Shown in pieces: positions 47,428 through 59,367 of a stretch of 64,000 bases of DNA. The notes beneath the pieces are model-generated. The model ran no database searches. It was not told the origin of the DNA and saw nothing but the letters and a program-made list of their open reading frames with translations. The translations under genes were made by a program, and so were the position numbers. Location of the stretch: NCBI GenBank assembly GCA_000827495.1, contig KN817525.1, positions 364,493 through 428,492 on the forward strand. Direction: 5' to 3'. Each line of letters begins with the position of its first letter. The first letter of the stretch is position 1. Source of the stretch: Hypholoma sublateritium FD-334 SS-4 (taxonomy: Eukaryota > Basidiomycota > Agaricomycetes > Agaricales > Strophariaceae).

Positions 47428-49193
47428 TTAATTCTTAAATTCTTGGTTGAATTCTCTTCCAATGAGCATGCGCCGAATTTCTTGAGACCCAGCGCCGACA
47501 GTGTATAGCCTTGAGTCTCGCACGATGCGTCCTAATGGGTAATCTATGGACCACTTTAGTCGCGAACCCACAGCGGCACAGAGAGAGAGTCCTTGCCGTT
47601 GATGTAACCATTGCCCCCCAAACATTGCATGCCTTCCAACGCTACCTCGACGGCCTTTTCGGTCGAATACAATATTGCTCCTGCACAATCCTATGAAACA
47701 AAAGCAATAAGTTGAGAGAATCCTGCGTGTCTTAGCAAGATCACAGGCAATCTATGCCACTTGAAACTGGAGGTTGAATCAAACCTCACCCTTCGGCTAA
47801 TTTTACCACGGTCGCAAGCTCTAGCAACTGCATAAACATATGAACGACTTGCGTTCAGTTTGGTATACATGTCCGCTATCTTAGCTATATGAGTTGTCGT
47901 TTATCAGTGAGTTGTAGCGCAGAAAAATATGATATTCACCTTGCATGAGCTGGAAGGTTCCGATTTGTTGGCCAAATTGCTTTCTGTCATGTACGTATTC
48001 TACAGCATAATCGAATGCAGCTTGCATCAACCTTCGCGGAGTCAAAAATAAAACCTTGGATGAAGGTGTTGGCCATACCCAAGGGGACCGCCACTTAACA
48101 CGATTCTTTCGAGATCTAAGCCAGACATCAGCACTCCAGCGCCCTTATTAACTGGGCCCAAAACGTTCTCTACAATGTAAGTCAGTGCGTTTTTGATATT
48201 GCAATTTGGAGGATAGTATACCGTCGGGGACTTCGCAGTTTTCAAATACCAATTCACAAGTGTCGCTGCCTCTCATTCCAAATTTGTCGAGTTTGGGACT
48301 CGTCGAAAACCCCGGGAACCCACGCTCGATGATGAAAGCAGTGATACCCTTGGAGCCTTTTTCTGGGTCTGTTTTGGCATATACAACCAACGTAGAAGCG
48401 ATGGGACCATTTGTAATCCTGTTACGTCGTTGAGCGCTTATTGTACGTCTATTTGTCCGAAAGAGATGTGTTACCCACCAGAACTTAGTACCATTTAGTA
48501 CCCATCCACCCTGTATTTTGTCCGCCTTCAGGCGCATGCTGACTACGTCACTGCCGCTTCCAGCTTCGCTCATAGCTAAACTCCCAACTTTGGTTCCAGC
48601 TACCAGATCTGGCAAGTATTTCTCTTTCTGGGGATCTGTACCATGGCGGTGAATCTGGTTGACACAGAGATTCGAGTGGGCTCCGTACGAAAGGGCTACA
48701 GATCCTGATGCAGTTGAAAGTGCCTCCATTGCGAGTGTATGTTGTAGATACCCCAAGGAAAGTCCGCCGTATTTGGGCGAAACTGTGATACCAAGAAGTC
48801 CCATGGTTCCGAACTTCTCCCAGAGATCCTATAGATACCAATAGCTCAGAGCGCTGCTTTAAGATGATGATGATGCTTACCGCAGGGAAAGTATTGGTCT
48901 TATCAACTTCTTCTGCTCGTGGAGCCACTTCCTTCTGCGCAAACTCCGTCACCGCATCGCGAAACTAGTAAGAAGACATCGTTAATGTGTTCCAGCTAAT
49001 TAGGCTACACAACGATTACCTCTGCTTCGTCTTCTGTAAGTCCTGCGACATCGGAATTATAGAACGAAGCGTGCCGTTTCTGCTGTTGCAGCCCATGGAA
49101 TAAGGTAGGTCGACGAAGGGTGGCAATGCAGGAGGTCCGCTTCATATTTCCAATGGCCTGGGCAAGTTTGAAGGCTCGGACAGTGGAGGCCAT
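47428..49193 (-). CDS. IVD: Isovaleryl-CoA dehydrogenase
   Basis: A mitochondrial FAD-dependent acyl-CoA dehydrogenase of leucine breakdown (isovaleryl-CoA to 3-methylcrotonyl-CoA). The ATG at 49193 gives [20 protein letters not shown], a basic presequence; the frame extends upstream only to a GTG. Conserved blocks are [96 protein letters not shown] and [18 protein letters not shown]. The last holds the Glu of the LDLER-VL segment that serves as catalytic base in this enzyme. The final exons read [12 protein letters not shown] and [20 protein letters not shown]; joining them as GNGYINDYPLGR requires a GC-AG intron (47544-47596). It ends NQEFKN. Several introns are short. Confidence 0.93.
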
Positions 49194-49684
49194 CTCAGAA
49201 AACTTGGACGTTCCTTTGAGGTGCACAGGTGCTTAATAAGAGATATTGTTATTCTGATTTCAACCAAGTCTCCTGAGGGCTGAAGCACAGGACTAAGACG
49301 ATACGTATTGATAAAAGTCGATCAAGTAGCTTTCAGCAGGTCGGGAGCAAGTTGAAGGCGACAAAATCACATTCAACCGTGGAATAAGCAAGGAATAAGG
49401 CGGTTCATGCCAACCGGACGGAGCTCTTTCATGAATTCACTGTACATCAATTCTACGTCATGTCCACGTGTACACTGTAAATATGCCTGACCTTTGCCTA
49501 AAATAGCGCAGTCACTAAATATCCGCACAGTGCACAATGGTACAAGTTTAACCACTTACGAGCAGGGCTGCACACTAGTACTGTAGAACTAATTGCCCAG
49601 AGAATTCTTAGTTATCGAAACATACATATCAGCGCCCCTCAGTTGCGCATTTGAAATAAGTAATCATGCAAAATACTTAAAGTG
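49194..49684. other. Intergenic, upstream of isovaleryl-CoA dehydrogenase
   Basis: It contains the IVD promoter and the 3' flank of IPK1. I see no gene. Confidence 0.5.
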
Positions 49685-51184
49685 TTATGAGAGTCTATTG
49701 GGGACAGTTAGCTGAGAGCTTGAGACCGATTGTGGGCTTTTCCAAGCATCTATACAAGTTTTCTGGTTGGCTAAAGCATATGCGCGCACAATCTCTGCGT
49801 CGAGCTTCTCCCATCCCTTTAGTTTAGACATCTTTTTCGGGTCCAGATCAATGACAGTCACTGAATCGGAAGAAATCGTCCCAGTAGATTGAGGGTAAGG
49901 TTGTAGAAAGTCCAGTTTGACCACCACGGAACAGTCCTTAAACGTGGCAGACAGGAGATAAGCCAGTAGGAAATAGCGTAAGTCCTCAGGAGAAGGCTTG
50001 ACATTGGCCGCGTCCGGCCTGTCAGTAGAGCCATAGGTGTCAAGGAAATCGATCCATTCGGAGATATGGGGTTCAGCGGACTGGAAAAACGGGGAACGCC
50101 CACCTAGTGGAGTGTAAGGTGGTACCGAGTCGGAACCTTGCAGTGTTTGCATGGCGATTGTCGATTCTGTTAGCTTCCATAACTTGGAAAGACCCTCGAT
50201 ATCGAGAGGGTCTAGATTTCGTTGGAGGTCTGATAGAATCCGCAGGAGTGGAGTCCGTAGCAAAGGTTGGATTAGGGTGGAAGCGAAAGCGTCGCCAATC
50301 GCTTTCAAGTCCAAGCCGGCGGCATGCCTATCTGCAAACATTAACTGACACTGGTTTCGGGTATTAGCCGAGGCCTGTTCGAGTACATAGAATTGAGACA
50401 AACTTCGGAAGGGGTCAGAAACTTCCCCTCGGCAAAAATCTTGAGGTTATTGATCGTCGCGTTGCTCGCGACCCACGCGTTCCACAAGCTGTGGATCGCT
50501 TTGAGAATTCGACATTCGTCACCGGAGAAAAGGTCGAGTGGGCAATACTCTGTAATTTCTTGGCTGCCTTGCTGGGTTCTGAGGTGCGTGTGCATGCAGA
50601 ATCGACAAGTCTGTGTTTTTACTCCCTTCGTTTCGTCTGACAAATAAGTGGGCGATGCCAAGAAGGCCCATTTGGGCTGCGAACGAAGGATAAAATTTGG
50701 GGTTGAGATTCGAGATTTTATGACATGCTTGAGTGCTTACTTTTATTTCAACAGCTAGCCAATGTCCGCCCACCAGATCGGTTGCTAAAACCCCCTTCTT
50801 CTTCGTCAGATCTACTTCGTCTACGATTCTTCGACCTTCTGGCCGAGCTGGATTATGAAACACGGAGAATGCCTCCAGCCACGAGCGGCGTATTGTCACG
50901 GTCTGCAATCGGGGCAGATGCTCGGCCGGTATCAACCTTTGCATACACTTCACCTGGTACTCGATGCTCGGATCATCTGGCTCGTCTTCTGGGTCTGCGC
51001 TATCGAAATCCCATTCGCGGACTTCATGAACAAGATTTGCTGCAGATAAAGCAGTTTTTCTCAAGCGCAATACCATACCGTCGAGAGCAGGCTGTGAAGG
51101 TCCGACATAGGAGAAGACGATCGTCGCGCCGCCCTCAGAGACGTATTTCCAGTCCTGGGGAGCAGTTTGCAGAACATTTGCCAT
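49685..51184 (-). CDS. IPK1: Inositol-pentakisphosphate 2-kinase
   Basis: It phosphorylates inositol 1,3,4,5,6-pentakisphosphate at the 2 position to make phytate (IP6), needed for mRNA export and polyphosphate signalling. The ATG at 51184 gives MANVLQTAPQDWKYVSEGGA and TIVFSY, the family's nucleotide-binding start, followed by LRLRK. A central exon pair joins LATDLVGGHWLAVEIK to PKWAFLASPTYL, the EIKPKWAFL hallmark, and CRFCMHTHLR supplies the zinc-binding Cys/His set. The last large exon includes SVTVIDLDPKKMSKLKGWEK, equivalent to the DLDPK motif that binds metal and substrate. The protein is divergent but has all signature motifs. Confidence 0.9.
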
Positions 51185-51887
51185 GTAATAGTCGAATTTC
51201 GGGAGATTAGCGATGAAAGATTCAAGCCTTCAAGTAGAGTGGATTTTGTTTGCTGGACTAGACAAAATCAAAACCCGAGTCAGACAATGGGCAGAATCGG
51301 ACTTGAATATTTGAATATTTGAATACCGGCGCGAAAACACATTAAAAGGAGACTGCGCCTGTTCGACTGAGTACCGCAATTCGAGATTCGTGCCATCGGG
51401 GGTGAAATTAGCACCGACGGGGACCACCAAATCTGCAGGCCAAATTGGAGCGGGCTTGAGGTTAACCGTTTAAACGTTGAACGTCGAAGGAAGACTTGAA
51501 GCCAACTTGAAGCCGCCGGTTAGAAGCCGGTTGCCGGCGCGCGTGCTTCTTTTTACCTCTTCACCGCTTGTTTGCACCATCATCGACTGGAGATAGGGAA
51601 TTAATCCCGTATTTCATGCTCTATCGTCTTCAAGAATGCACTTACAGTGAATAACAACAAAACAGGCTCTTCGCGGAATGGAAAGCCGCTATTCAAAATG
51701 CAGCCGTGTGGCCTTAGAAAAGAACAATGCATTTCTGGATCAATAGCCACTGGTCAAGCTCAAGAGTGGCACTAAGTCCCTTAAAAGCTGCTGGACAACA
51801 ATACGAGCTCTACCTTGTCTTTTTACACCACCACTCCAGGCTTTCTTACTCCTGTAAATCCATCTTCCACCGCTCCCAAAACTCGCT
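51185..51887. other. Intergenic between divergent IPK1 and kinase genes
   Basis: A 703-bp 5'-5' region. It holds the triple 8-mer at 51303-51326, a 10-bp palindrome CGTTTAAACG near 51467 and a GCCGGTT-rich stretch near 51515-51540. No coding frame stands out. Confidence 0.5.
51303..51326. repeat. Three tandem copies of TTGAATAT
   Basis: The 8-mer TTGAATAT occurs three times in a row, the last ending in C. It lies about 120 bp upstream of the IPK1 start codon and is probably a small slippage repeat. Confidence 0.6.
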
Positions 51888-53495
51888 ATGCCTCCCGTTC
51901 GCCAAAATGGCCGTGGCCGCTCCGAGGTGGCGCCCTCTCCAGAGGACACTACGCAGGCACAGACAGAGCCACAAGCAGAGAAGAGTAAATCTTACGCTCT
52001 CAGAGTGATCAAAGGTTCCAGCTACCGCGCACCGTTTGAAGAGCTGTATGAACGCAACTATGGTACGCCAGAGGTGAGGAGTGCGATGCACAACTTTTCC
52101 GCGTGCCGCTCAAATGCGCTGTCTCTCTTCAGTGGACAAAGCGCCGCTCGAAACGTCTTCCACTACCCAAGGACCCCCGTCCCCGACGGCTGAGGCTGCA
52201 TGACCTGACATGCGTCAAAAAATTGGGTGCGTGCGCCATCGCAAGTTGAGTATATTCGCGTCGCTGACAAGCCGCTCGCTCAGGCCAGGGCGTCGACGAT
52301 ATTTTCCTCGCACAGGTCGAGCGCCGCAAAAAGCACCCGCTGGACGCCCCGTTCGCCATGGCTCTGAAGTGCAAGCGCCGCCAGCAGCGCGGCGAGCTTG
52401 CGCTGCAGTTCCAACCGCTCACGGAGGACGGCGAGGAGCGCGTGCCGGACGACCTGGTGCTCAAGTTCCGGCAGCACTTCACCGACTTCAACGCGGAGAA
52501 GGTCTGCCTCGTCAACATGACGTGGTCGCCCTGGGTCGCGGGGCTGCTGCAGACGCTGTGCGACACGGAGCGCATCTACCTGGGCCTGGAGTACATGCCC
52601 GGGGGCGACCTCCGCGCTCTGTTGCGCGACGCGGCGGGCCGCGGGGGGCTTACAGTCAGCGAGGCGCGCTTTTATTACTCCAATATTGTGATGGCACTGG
52701 AGTTCCTGGAGTACTCCGAGATTGCGCACTGCGACTTGAAGCCCGAGAATCTCCTGCTTGGGGCGGATGGCTATCTGGTCCTGACTGACTTTGGCATCTC
52801 TGCGTCGGCGGACAACTGGGACGCGTCCTGGAAGGAGCTGGGGACCGCCTGCTACAAGGCACCGGAAACTGTCCTGCGCACCCCTTTCAACCCGGGTGAT
52901 TTGCCCCACATGGTCGACTGGTGGTCGAGCGGCATAATTCTGTACGAAATGATCACAGGCGCAGTGGTGCGTCGCCTGGGCAGTGATTGGACAATGTGCG
53001 TTCCTAAAATACTAACTCCACTGTTATCTAGCCATTCATGGCCGCAACACAACGAGCGACTGAAGATCTCGTCGCCGACTGCGTATGGGGATGGCCAAAG
53101 GGCATCAGAGTCGGCGACCACCTCAAGGCGCTACTCACTGGGCTGCTTACCAGAGACCCGTATGACCGGCTGGGCCGCCTCGGGCCAAGGCAGGTGCAGT
53201 CCCAGCCGTGGTTTTCGCCTGTCGATTGGGACAAGATGTCGCGCCGGAGGTACCTGGTATGCAGCACTACATTCCGCCCTTTCCGGCCCATCACTTATCA
53301 CCCAACCGTGCATTTTTTTTCTTCCAGGCGCCACACATCCCGAAGACTGGCAATGCGAAAGACAGATGGTCTTCGCTGCCGCTGTCGGTTGAAATGCAGG
53401 CCCATTTCCCCGGCCCCCGCATTGTTCCCCCTCCCATGCACCTCGCGGCCGATAACCGCTTCCCGCAGCGGCCCCCTGTGCACCCGGAGGAGTGA
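51888..53495 (+). CDS. Divergent AGC-like protein kinase
   Basis: A serine/threonine protein kinase of AGC type by overall pattern, about 500 residues. The N-terminal region is basic and disordered (MPPVRQNGRGRSEVAPSPED). The catalytic domain begins LHDLTCVKKLGQGVDDIFLA, where the glycine loop keeps only two glycines (GQGVDD). The ATP-binding lysine is in FAMALKCKR, and the hinge region reads LEYMPGGDLRALL. The catalytic loop is HCDLKPENLLLG, so the usual HRD arginine is Cys (non-RD). DFG is present in LTDFGIS, the APE motif in CYKAPETV, and the F helix in DWWSSGIILYEMITGAV. The C-terminal tail has QVQSQPWFSPVDWDKMSRRR, as in AGC kinases. Catalytic Lys and both Asp residues remain, so activity is plausible. 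Substrates are unknown. The gene has four or five short introns. Confidence 0.82.
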
Positions 53496-54299
53496 GCACA
53501 ACCTGCAGAAGTTGTGATGAACGGTGTGCACCTGTGTACATACCCGATCTGCCTGTTTCGTCCGACAATAGTAATTTCCATCTGGGGCTGTCGCTGTCAG
53601 ATTGAAGTGCCGCGAACAGCAAAGACCAATCCCTATGCAGACGGGCTAATTGTGTGCGTCACGAATTGCAAAAAGGCGTATCTCCGGACTGCCTCGCTTT
53701 TTGTCTTTTGTTATGCGGGTTTCCTTGGATGCTCTGCACACACACGCGGCGCCCACACGCCTGACAGCGAATCACAGCAGAGCAGATCACCTCCGTTTGT
53801 TGGCCCCGTTGAAACCGCATCGCAACGGAAGACAATAGACACGTTGCAGGCTGTGCGTGGCACAGCGCGAGCGGTGCGCTGCAGCCTTTTCGCTATTTCC
53901 GCGCGCGCCCCGTTTCATGCATAGCACACAAAGCGCTAGGAAAGAATTCGAAGCTGGTTGTAGTACAAACTATTTATTTTACTGCTAACGCGCGAGGCTG
54001 CGGCTACCGTATATACCTACATATTGCGGATCCAATGACCCGCCCCCCGGTGGGCAAGCGACGCGGGAATAAAAAAGGGAGAAAGAAGGGCGAAGCAAGG
54101 AATGGTGTCAGCGGTGCTCGGGGCAAGTGGTCGCCGCGCAGAGCAGAGGCGCCGAAAGAGCGAAAGGAACGTGATATACTTAGGACCCGATTAAACAGAG
54201 GGTCGGACGAATAATGATACGGAGTGGCGAGAGGAAAGTCCTAAGGCACTGGGGGCGAAGGGCGAAGAGGCGCCGCCCAGCGGGGAACGAATGGCGAAG
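53496..54299. other. Intergenic, convergent spacer
   Basis: About 800 bp between the kinase and BTB-like stop codons. The plus-strand frame at 53514-53924 (136 codons) has no recognisable domain and probably reflects 3' UTR. The right half is purine-rich on the plus strand (GAAAGAAGGGCGAAG and similar). Confidence 0.5.
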
Positions 54300-55425
54300 C
54301 TAAGCGCTGGGGGCGGGGAATGATTGGAGCGACAACGGGCGGGGCACAGGCGCAGGCTCGCGCGCGGCGCGCTTTTCGTCGTCGACTTGGGGGTATTCGT
54401 CGAGGTCCGAGGCCGTCGAGTAGCCGTCGTCCTCCATGTCCTCGTCTGACTCCGACTCCGACTCGCCGTCCGAGTCGTTAAACACGGTGTCCGAGTCGGC
54501 GCCGGTGCTCCCTACCTCGCGTTCTGTGTCCAGCCACGCGTGGTACCAGTTGCCGAGGAAGATCTTGATCTCTGCGTTGAGCCCGAGGTACTCGACGTTG
54601 CGCGCGATGCCGTCCCACTGGATCAGGCCCTTGTGCAGGCAATCTTGGATGAGTGAGAGGTCGCCGAAGTACATCCAGTGGATGAGCAGGTGGAAGCAGC
54701 TGGGATCGGGGACGGGGAGGAAGAGGATCGGGTGGTCGGGGGAGCAGGGCATCAGACGTGGTAGACGGTCAGCCGGGACACCACCGGTGTTCGACTTGGG
54801 CGGAGTGGCCGAAAACATGAGGTCCAAGGCCATGGAGCCGCTGAACAGGCCGCGCAGATAACTCGAGTGAGCCGCGAGGTAGTCAATGTGCAACTAAATA
54901 TGGTGTCAGTTAATTATGGGAAATACAAGCGGAATAATTACACACAGGCATGACAATGCGGGGAACAGCGTTCAATGGTGGCTGCGTTGCCCGTCTCCCT
55001 AGCGTCGTGCTTTCATAGTTGGCAGCAAACGAGAAGGTAGGCTCGATGACGGATATTTGCGACAGCGCTGGTAGCTCGGGCACTCCTTGAGCATGGGGAA
55101 AGGGAACAACTGGGGGATCGGGTCAGTACTAGATATTGCTTGAGGAGTAAGGCAACGCACTAATGGTACAATCGGCAGTGTCTGGCTTATCCCAGAACTG
55201 CGATGCCAAATTATGAAGTTGACCGGTTATATATTCAATGGGAACACCAGACAAGGAAGGGGGAGGGAAAGGCCGAGGTTCAAATGCAGGCATTGTTGAA
55301 GGAGCTGAAGGTATAGAGGGGATCATAAATTGGCCAGACCCGCGGCAGCACTGGGAGGAAAGAGAAGAGGCCTCTGTCTTTTTAAGATGACAACAAGCTC
55401 CGCACGAGTTATTGTCTGCAGACAT
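54300..55425 (-). CDS. BTB/POZ-like protein
   Basis: The ATG at 55425 encodes MSADNNSCGACCHLKKTEAS, a Cys-rich start, then a Pro-rich linker. The conserved part begins HNLASQFWDKPDTADCTI, joined by an intron to VPFPHAQGVPELPAL and continuing FSFAANYEST, IVMPLHIDYLAAHSSYLRGL and FSGSMALDLMFS. After a gap come ILFLPVPDPSCFHLLIHWMY and FGDLSLIQDCLHKGLIQ. The pattern (a DCTI start, an L-A-x-S-x-YL-RGLFSG helix, then a W-M-Y-F-GD segment) resembles a BTB/POZ fold with an insertion. The C-terminal tail is acidic (SDGESESESDEDMEDDG). The role is unknown, with possible function as a cullin-3 adaptor or a dimerisation module. Confidence 0.58.
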
Positions 55426-57014
55426 GTAGATGTCGAGGAATGAATGGACTGCTTGAAAAGGGAAAACGGACCCGAAGCACAGGATGGGGAGAGAAAGGTA
55501 GGGAAGCACATTGCAGGCAGACGCGCCTTATAGTCCGCGACCGTCTCCAATTGTTTTCCGCTTGCCATATCCGTTTCTTATTGTCTTTCTCTCAATTGAT
55601 TCCATCACCGCTCCCACATGTCCCGTTCAGGCAACTCCCATCAACACCCCCTAACTAGCGCCCGCCACCCCTCCCGGCTCCGAGAGTCCATTGTGCCAAG
55701 CGCTTGCCTTGACCTCCGTGCAGTGCAGATTGACGTCGAGCAGTGCGCAGCATCGGCGCGTCTTTCCTGATCATCCAGGCCTATTGTGACTTGGCCGTCA
55801 AGTTTTCATTCAAGTCTATCAAAAGTCTCCCTTTCGTCAGAACCATTCTTTCTGGCCGACGGCAGAACTGTTCCTGGATCCATTGGAAAAGTGTAGTCTA
55901 CAGTTAAATGGACTTCCAACGTGGCTGCAGTATCCTAAAAGTTTCACATTTCATTTCTCCAGCTTATATGATTTTGCCATTTACTGAACAACACTAGGAT
56001 GTCCAGACTCTGGCGAAATGCAAAAGAGCTCTACACTATAAATGTAGAGCGCAGTATTCAAAATAAAGAACGTGCAAGATGGCTGTTATGAAACACTGAG
56101 GCAGCATGCACGCCGGCCAGTGTATTCACAGCGCATTGTCAAAGGATCCTATTGTGATTGATTCAAGACTTCCTCGTCAGTGAATGGTCTGGCCAGCCAT
56201 AGCAACAAACCACGCAACTTTGATTTACCTGACTTGCCATCGCTGTGGCTTTCTGCATGAGAATGATCGCTCATGTCGGGAAATAGTACTTAACATCGAA
56301 GTAACAGTGGTGATGAAAATACGACTCCATGGAAACCTCAAGGACAATAGCGAAAAGTCCCATAAACTAATCCCCCCGACCGCCCATTTATTCCTCAGAA
56401 GTTAGAACGCTGGTATCTGTTCCTGCACTATGTAGGTGAGCGAGCCTATATTCTATATCCGTTCCGTAGCCTCATGTTCTCAAAGTTCGCCAACGAAAAC
56501 GATCAATTTGGCACACAGGCGCTTCTCCATCCCCGCAATTGTCCTGCAATCAGCGAGGATCGGCAATCTCCCATGGGGTATGTTTTCTGCATTTGCTGAA
56601 ATGAAAACGCCTGCACATTGTACGCGCACATGGCCAACATCGGCGATCTACCGACGTCGCGTCGAACTTCATTTAACTACCTACCCGCCCGCGAACGGTG
56701 CTCCCCGCTAACTCAATATAATCTTTATTACTTAGCTCTATATAACCAAGTTTGCAGTACAGCGAGTAGTTCTCTGTCTTCCCTAGCGTGGGATGCCATC
56801 GCGCGTCTGCAGACGAAGCAAATTTTTGAACAATAAGAAAGTCTGGCGCCCCAACGCGCGCGTCCGCTTGAACCGCGCTCGAGCCGCACCAGTGCGCACG
56901 AGCGCACTGAGGCACCGGCGTGGGAAATTCAACAATCCGATCTGCATCGCGCCCGGGTCCCTGACCCGAGGCCGCGATCGACCCTCAGGCAAGCTGCAGC
57001 GCGCCGCCCGACCG
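55426..57014. other. Long intergenic region
   Basis: About 1.6 kb between the divergent BTB-like gene and DAD3. All open frames are short (under about 75 codons, apart from the frame that runs into DAD3) and without motifs. It contains the promoters of both genes; a non-coding RNA cannot be excluded. Confidence 0.45.
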
Positions 57015-57466
57015 ATGTCCCACCACCCGCCCGCGAACGACATCCTCACCGTCAACCCGTACGAGTCGCACCCTAGCCTCTCGCCGCTCGAGGCGGCCGC
57101 GCTCTGGGAGTACGCGAAGCTCGCGCACAACGTCCGTATGGTACGCCTGCTCTCATGTCACTGCTCGAGCGAAAGATAGCGGTACATACCCCCGGCGCGC
57201 ACACAGGTCACGCAGAAGACGCGTCAGCTCAACGAGGAACCGGATAAGGTGATGCTGGCGAAGCTACGCGTCCTGGAGAAGAAGATGGGGCTCGTCCTGA
57301 CCTTGGTCCGTCTGCTGAACCCTGCGTGCGTGTGTGCAATCCCAAGCTGACGAGCTGGCACTATCAGTTCAAAGCCTCCGTGTGGGGCGTTATCAACGAG
57401 CAGCCAGAGCCATCGACGCACAGCGGGGAATACAACGACTCTAACGATATGACCATTAGGCACTAA
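57015..57466 (+). CDS. DAD3: DASH complex subunit DAD3
   Basis: A small subunit of the DASH/Dam1 ring complex that couples kinetochores to spindle microtubules. Three exons (57015-57140, 57207-57305, 57368-57466) give 107 residues. The product reads ILTVNPYESHPSLSPLEAAA, LWEYAKLAHNVRM, VTQKTRQLNEEPDKVMLAKL, RVLEKKMGLVLTLFKASVWG and VINEQPE, matching the short helical Dad3 family across its whole conserved length. The start MSHHPPANDIL is preferred over a longer upstream frame because the family begins close to NPYE. The gene converges with ARPC1, with 96 bp between their stops. Confidence 0.9.
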
Positions 57467-57562
57467 TTTAATTCCTCTCAATGTATCTCTATTCTGCGCC
57501 ACATACGCTTCATTGTATCACAATTCAAAGTGTATCATATCCTATCACATCACGCAAATTTA

Positions 57563-59022
57563 TCACCTCAAGTGTGCGCCTCCCAATCGCCCGGTCAGTG
57601 CAGTAACGGAATCCACGTCCCAGATAACCAGGAGACCATCAACGCCTGAGGTGCTGACCTTGCTCACGCCCTCTGCGGAGTAGTCGTACGCACGCACGTT
57701 GGTGATTGTGTTCTGGTGGGTCGTCAGCGGCTTGCTGTCGACGTGCGCCGACGCCGAGCCAGACTGGCCGCGCGTATCTGCGTTGCGGAAGGCGGCGAAC
57801 GCGCCGGTGTTCAGGCGTCCGACGCTCCCATGGCTGCCCAATCCGGAGCGTGCCTCGGGCGACTTGGGCGCGTTGACATCGTCAAGGGTGCCGGCCTCCT
57901 GCCATCCGGCTTCGGAGCCGGCGAACACGACAGGGCGGCAATCGTGTCCGGCGGCAACGAGCGCATTCTCAGAAGTCCAGACCAAGCTAACGAAGGGGAG
58001 CGATGGCAGCCGGATGTTGATGAGCGGGCCATTGGGATATGCGATGCTGATCGAGCTGTCGTGGCCTGAACAAAAGAGTTAACAGGCACTCACTGCAGCA
58101 AAGCGCCGAGTGTCTTACTAGCAAAGGCGAGCGCGTCTCCTGAAGGCGAGAAACCGACAGCGTGGACCCATCCTCCGGCAGGGCTGGAATACTCGCCGCA
58201 AACGGTGTTGAAGGGAAGCTTTGATCCCCAGACGGTAGGCGCGGGTCTGAAATAATGTATTGAGGCTGCAAATCAATCGTATTGGAGATGCCCTTACCTG
58301 TCGTCAACTTCTTTGATGTACGCAGAGAATACGCGCGCCTTCATATCGGCACTTCCAGCCGCGAGGAGGACATTGTTGGGGTGCCAGTCCAGCGAGAGCA
58401 CGGTGGACCGGATTGGTTTCTTCAGGAGCTTCGAGACCCACCAGTTGTTCTCGGGGTCGAAGGAGCAGATCGCGATAGCCCTGCATCGCACAATAAGAAC
58501 GCAATGATAAAAAGCATCTAATCGAGACTTGCCTGGCGCCGCTCGCGACAGCGAACTTGTCCTCCTTGGGGCTCCACTTGACATACGTCGCCGCCCTGTT
58601 GATCCTCAGGAGCACGAGCGTTGGCTTCCACACGAGCTTGCCCGTCTCCGCGTCGACCTGCTCCTGCCAGACGTACGCATTCCTGTCCTGCGAGGCGGTG
58701 ACGATGCGATTGGAGTTCGGGGCCCAGTCGACCGAGGTGATCAGCTTGTCGTGCTGGTGCCTTGGGGTCAGCGAGCGATCTGCGCTGGAGTCGGCACGGG
58801 GGGACGCACCTCCGACAGCGTCACGGTGTGCACCCACTCTGCGCCCTTCCGGGTGTAGATCTGCGCGTCGTTGCTGTTCAAGCTGACGACGAGCTCTGTG
58901 GTGGTAAACCGATTTAGTGAAAGTCCATCGCGCAGAAAGAGGGGCTATGGCTGACGAGATCGGTCGGCGTTGAACGCATGGGACGTGATGGGCGTCTGCG
59001 ACAAATTAAAGATTTCTGGCAT
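57563..59022 (-). CDS. ARC40: Arp2/3 complex subunit 1 (ARPC1/ARC40)
   Basis: The WD40 beta-propeller subunit of the Arp2/3 actin-nucleating complex. The ATG at 59022 gives [20 protein letters not shown], then the first blades [20 protein letters not shown] and [20 protein letters not shown] with SQDRNAYVW. Others are [80 protein letters not shown] and [21 protein letters not shown] long loop rich in Gly/Ser ([20 protein letters not shown]) precedes the last blade ([24 protein letters not shown]); this insert is where Arc40 proteins carry the projecting loop that touches actin. All blades are identifiable. About six short introns. Confidence 0.93.
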
Positions 59023-59367
59023 GGTTTTGCGTTGATGCTATCGAATGGGCTGCAGAGGACTGGCAGTCTACTACTGCGTTGATGGACGTTTAGGAAAGGT
59101 GGCCGCAGCGCGGCGTATGAGTATCTGATCGGACAGGGCACAGCCACCAATTGAGAGTTGCATTGTTCTGTGGAAATTTATGCCGTATAAAGTACATTGG
59201 AATATAATACATATGGTACAATAATTGCGAACACCGAGGCAAGCAAGAAATCTATCGACGGCTGCGGAATGGCTGGACCATGCTGGACCATCCGCGAAAA
59301 TTGTCCGAAAAAACAAATATCTCATCAGGAAATTTCAGCAAAAGATATTGCAGGAAACGTAGTATAG
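59023..59367. other. Intergenic, ARPC1 promoter and WC-2 3' flank
   Basis: Both flanking genes are on the minus strand. No additional gene is visible. Confidence 0.5.

Noticed and set aside
53514..53924. 136-codon plus-strand frame after the kinase
   Set aside because: No recognisable domain, odd composition, and it lies where the kinase 3' UTR is expected.
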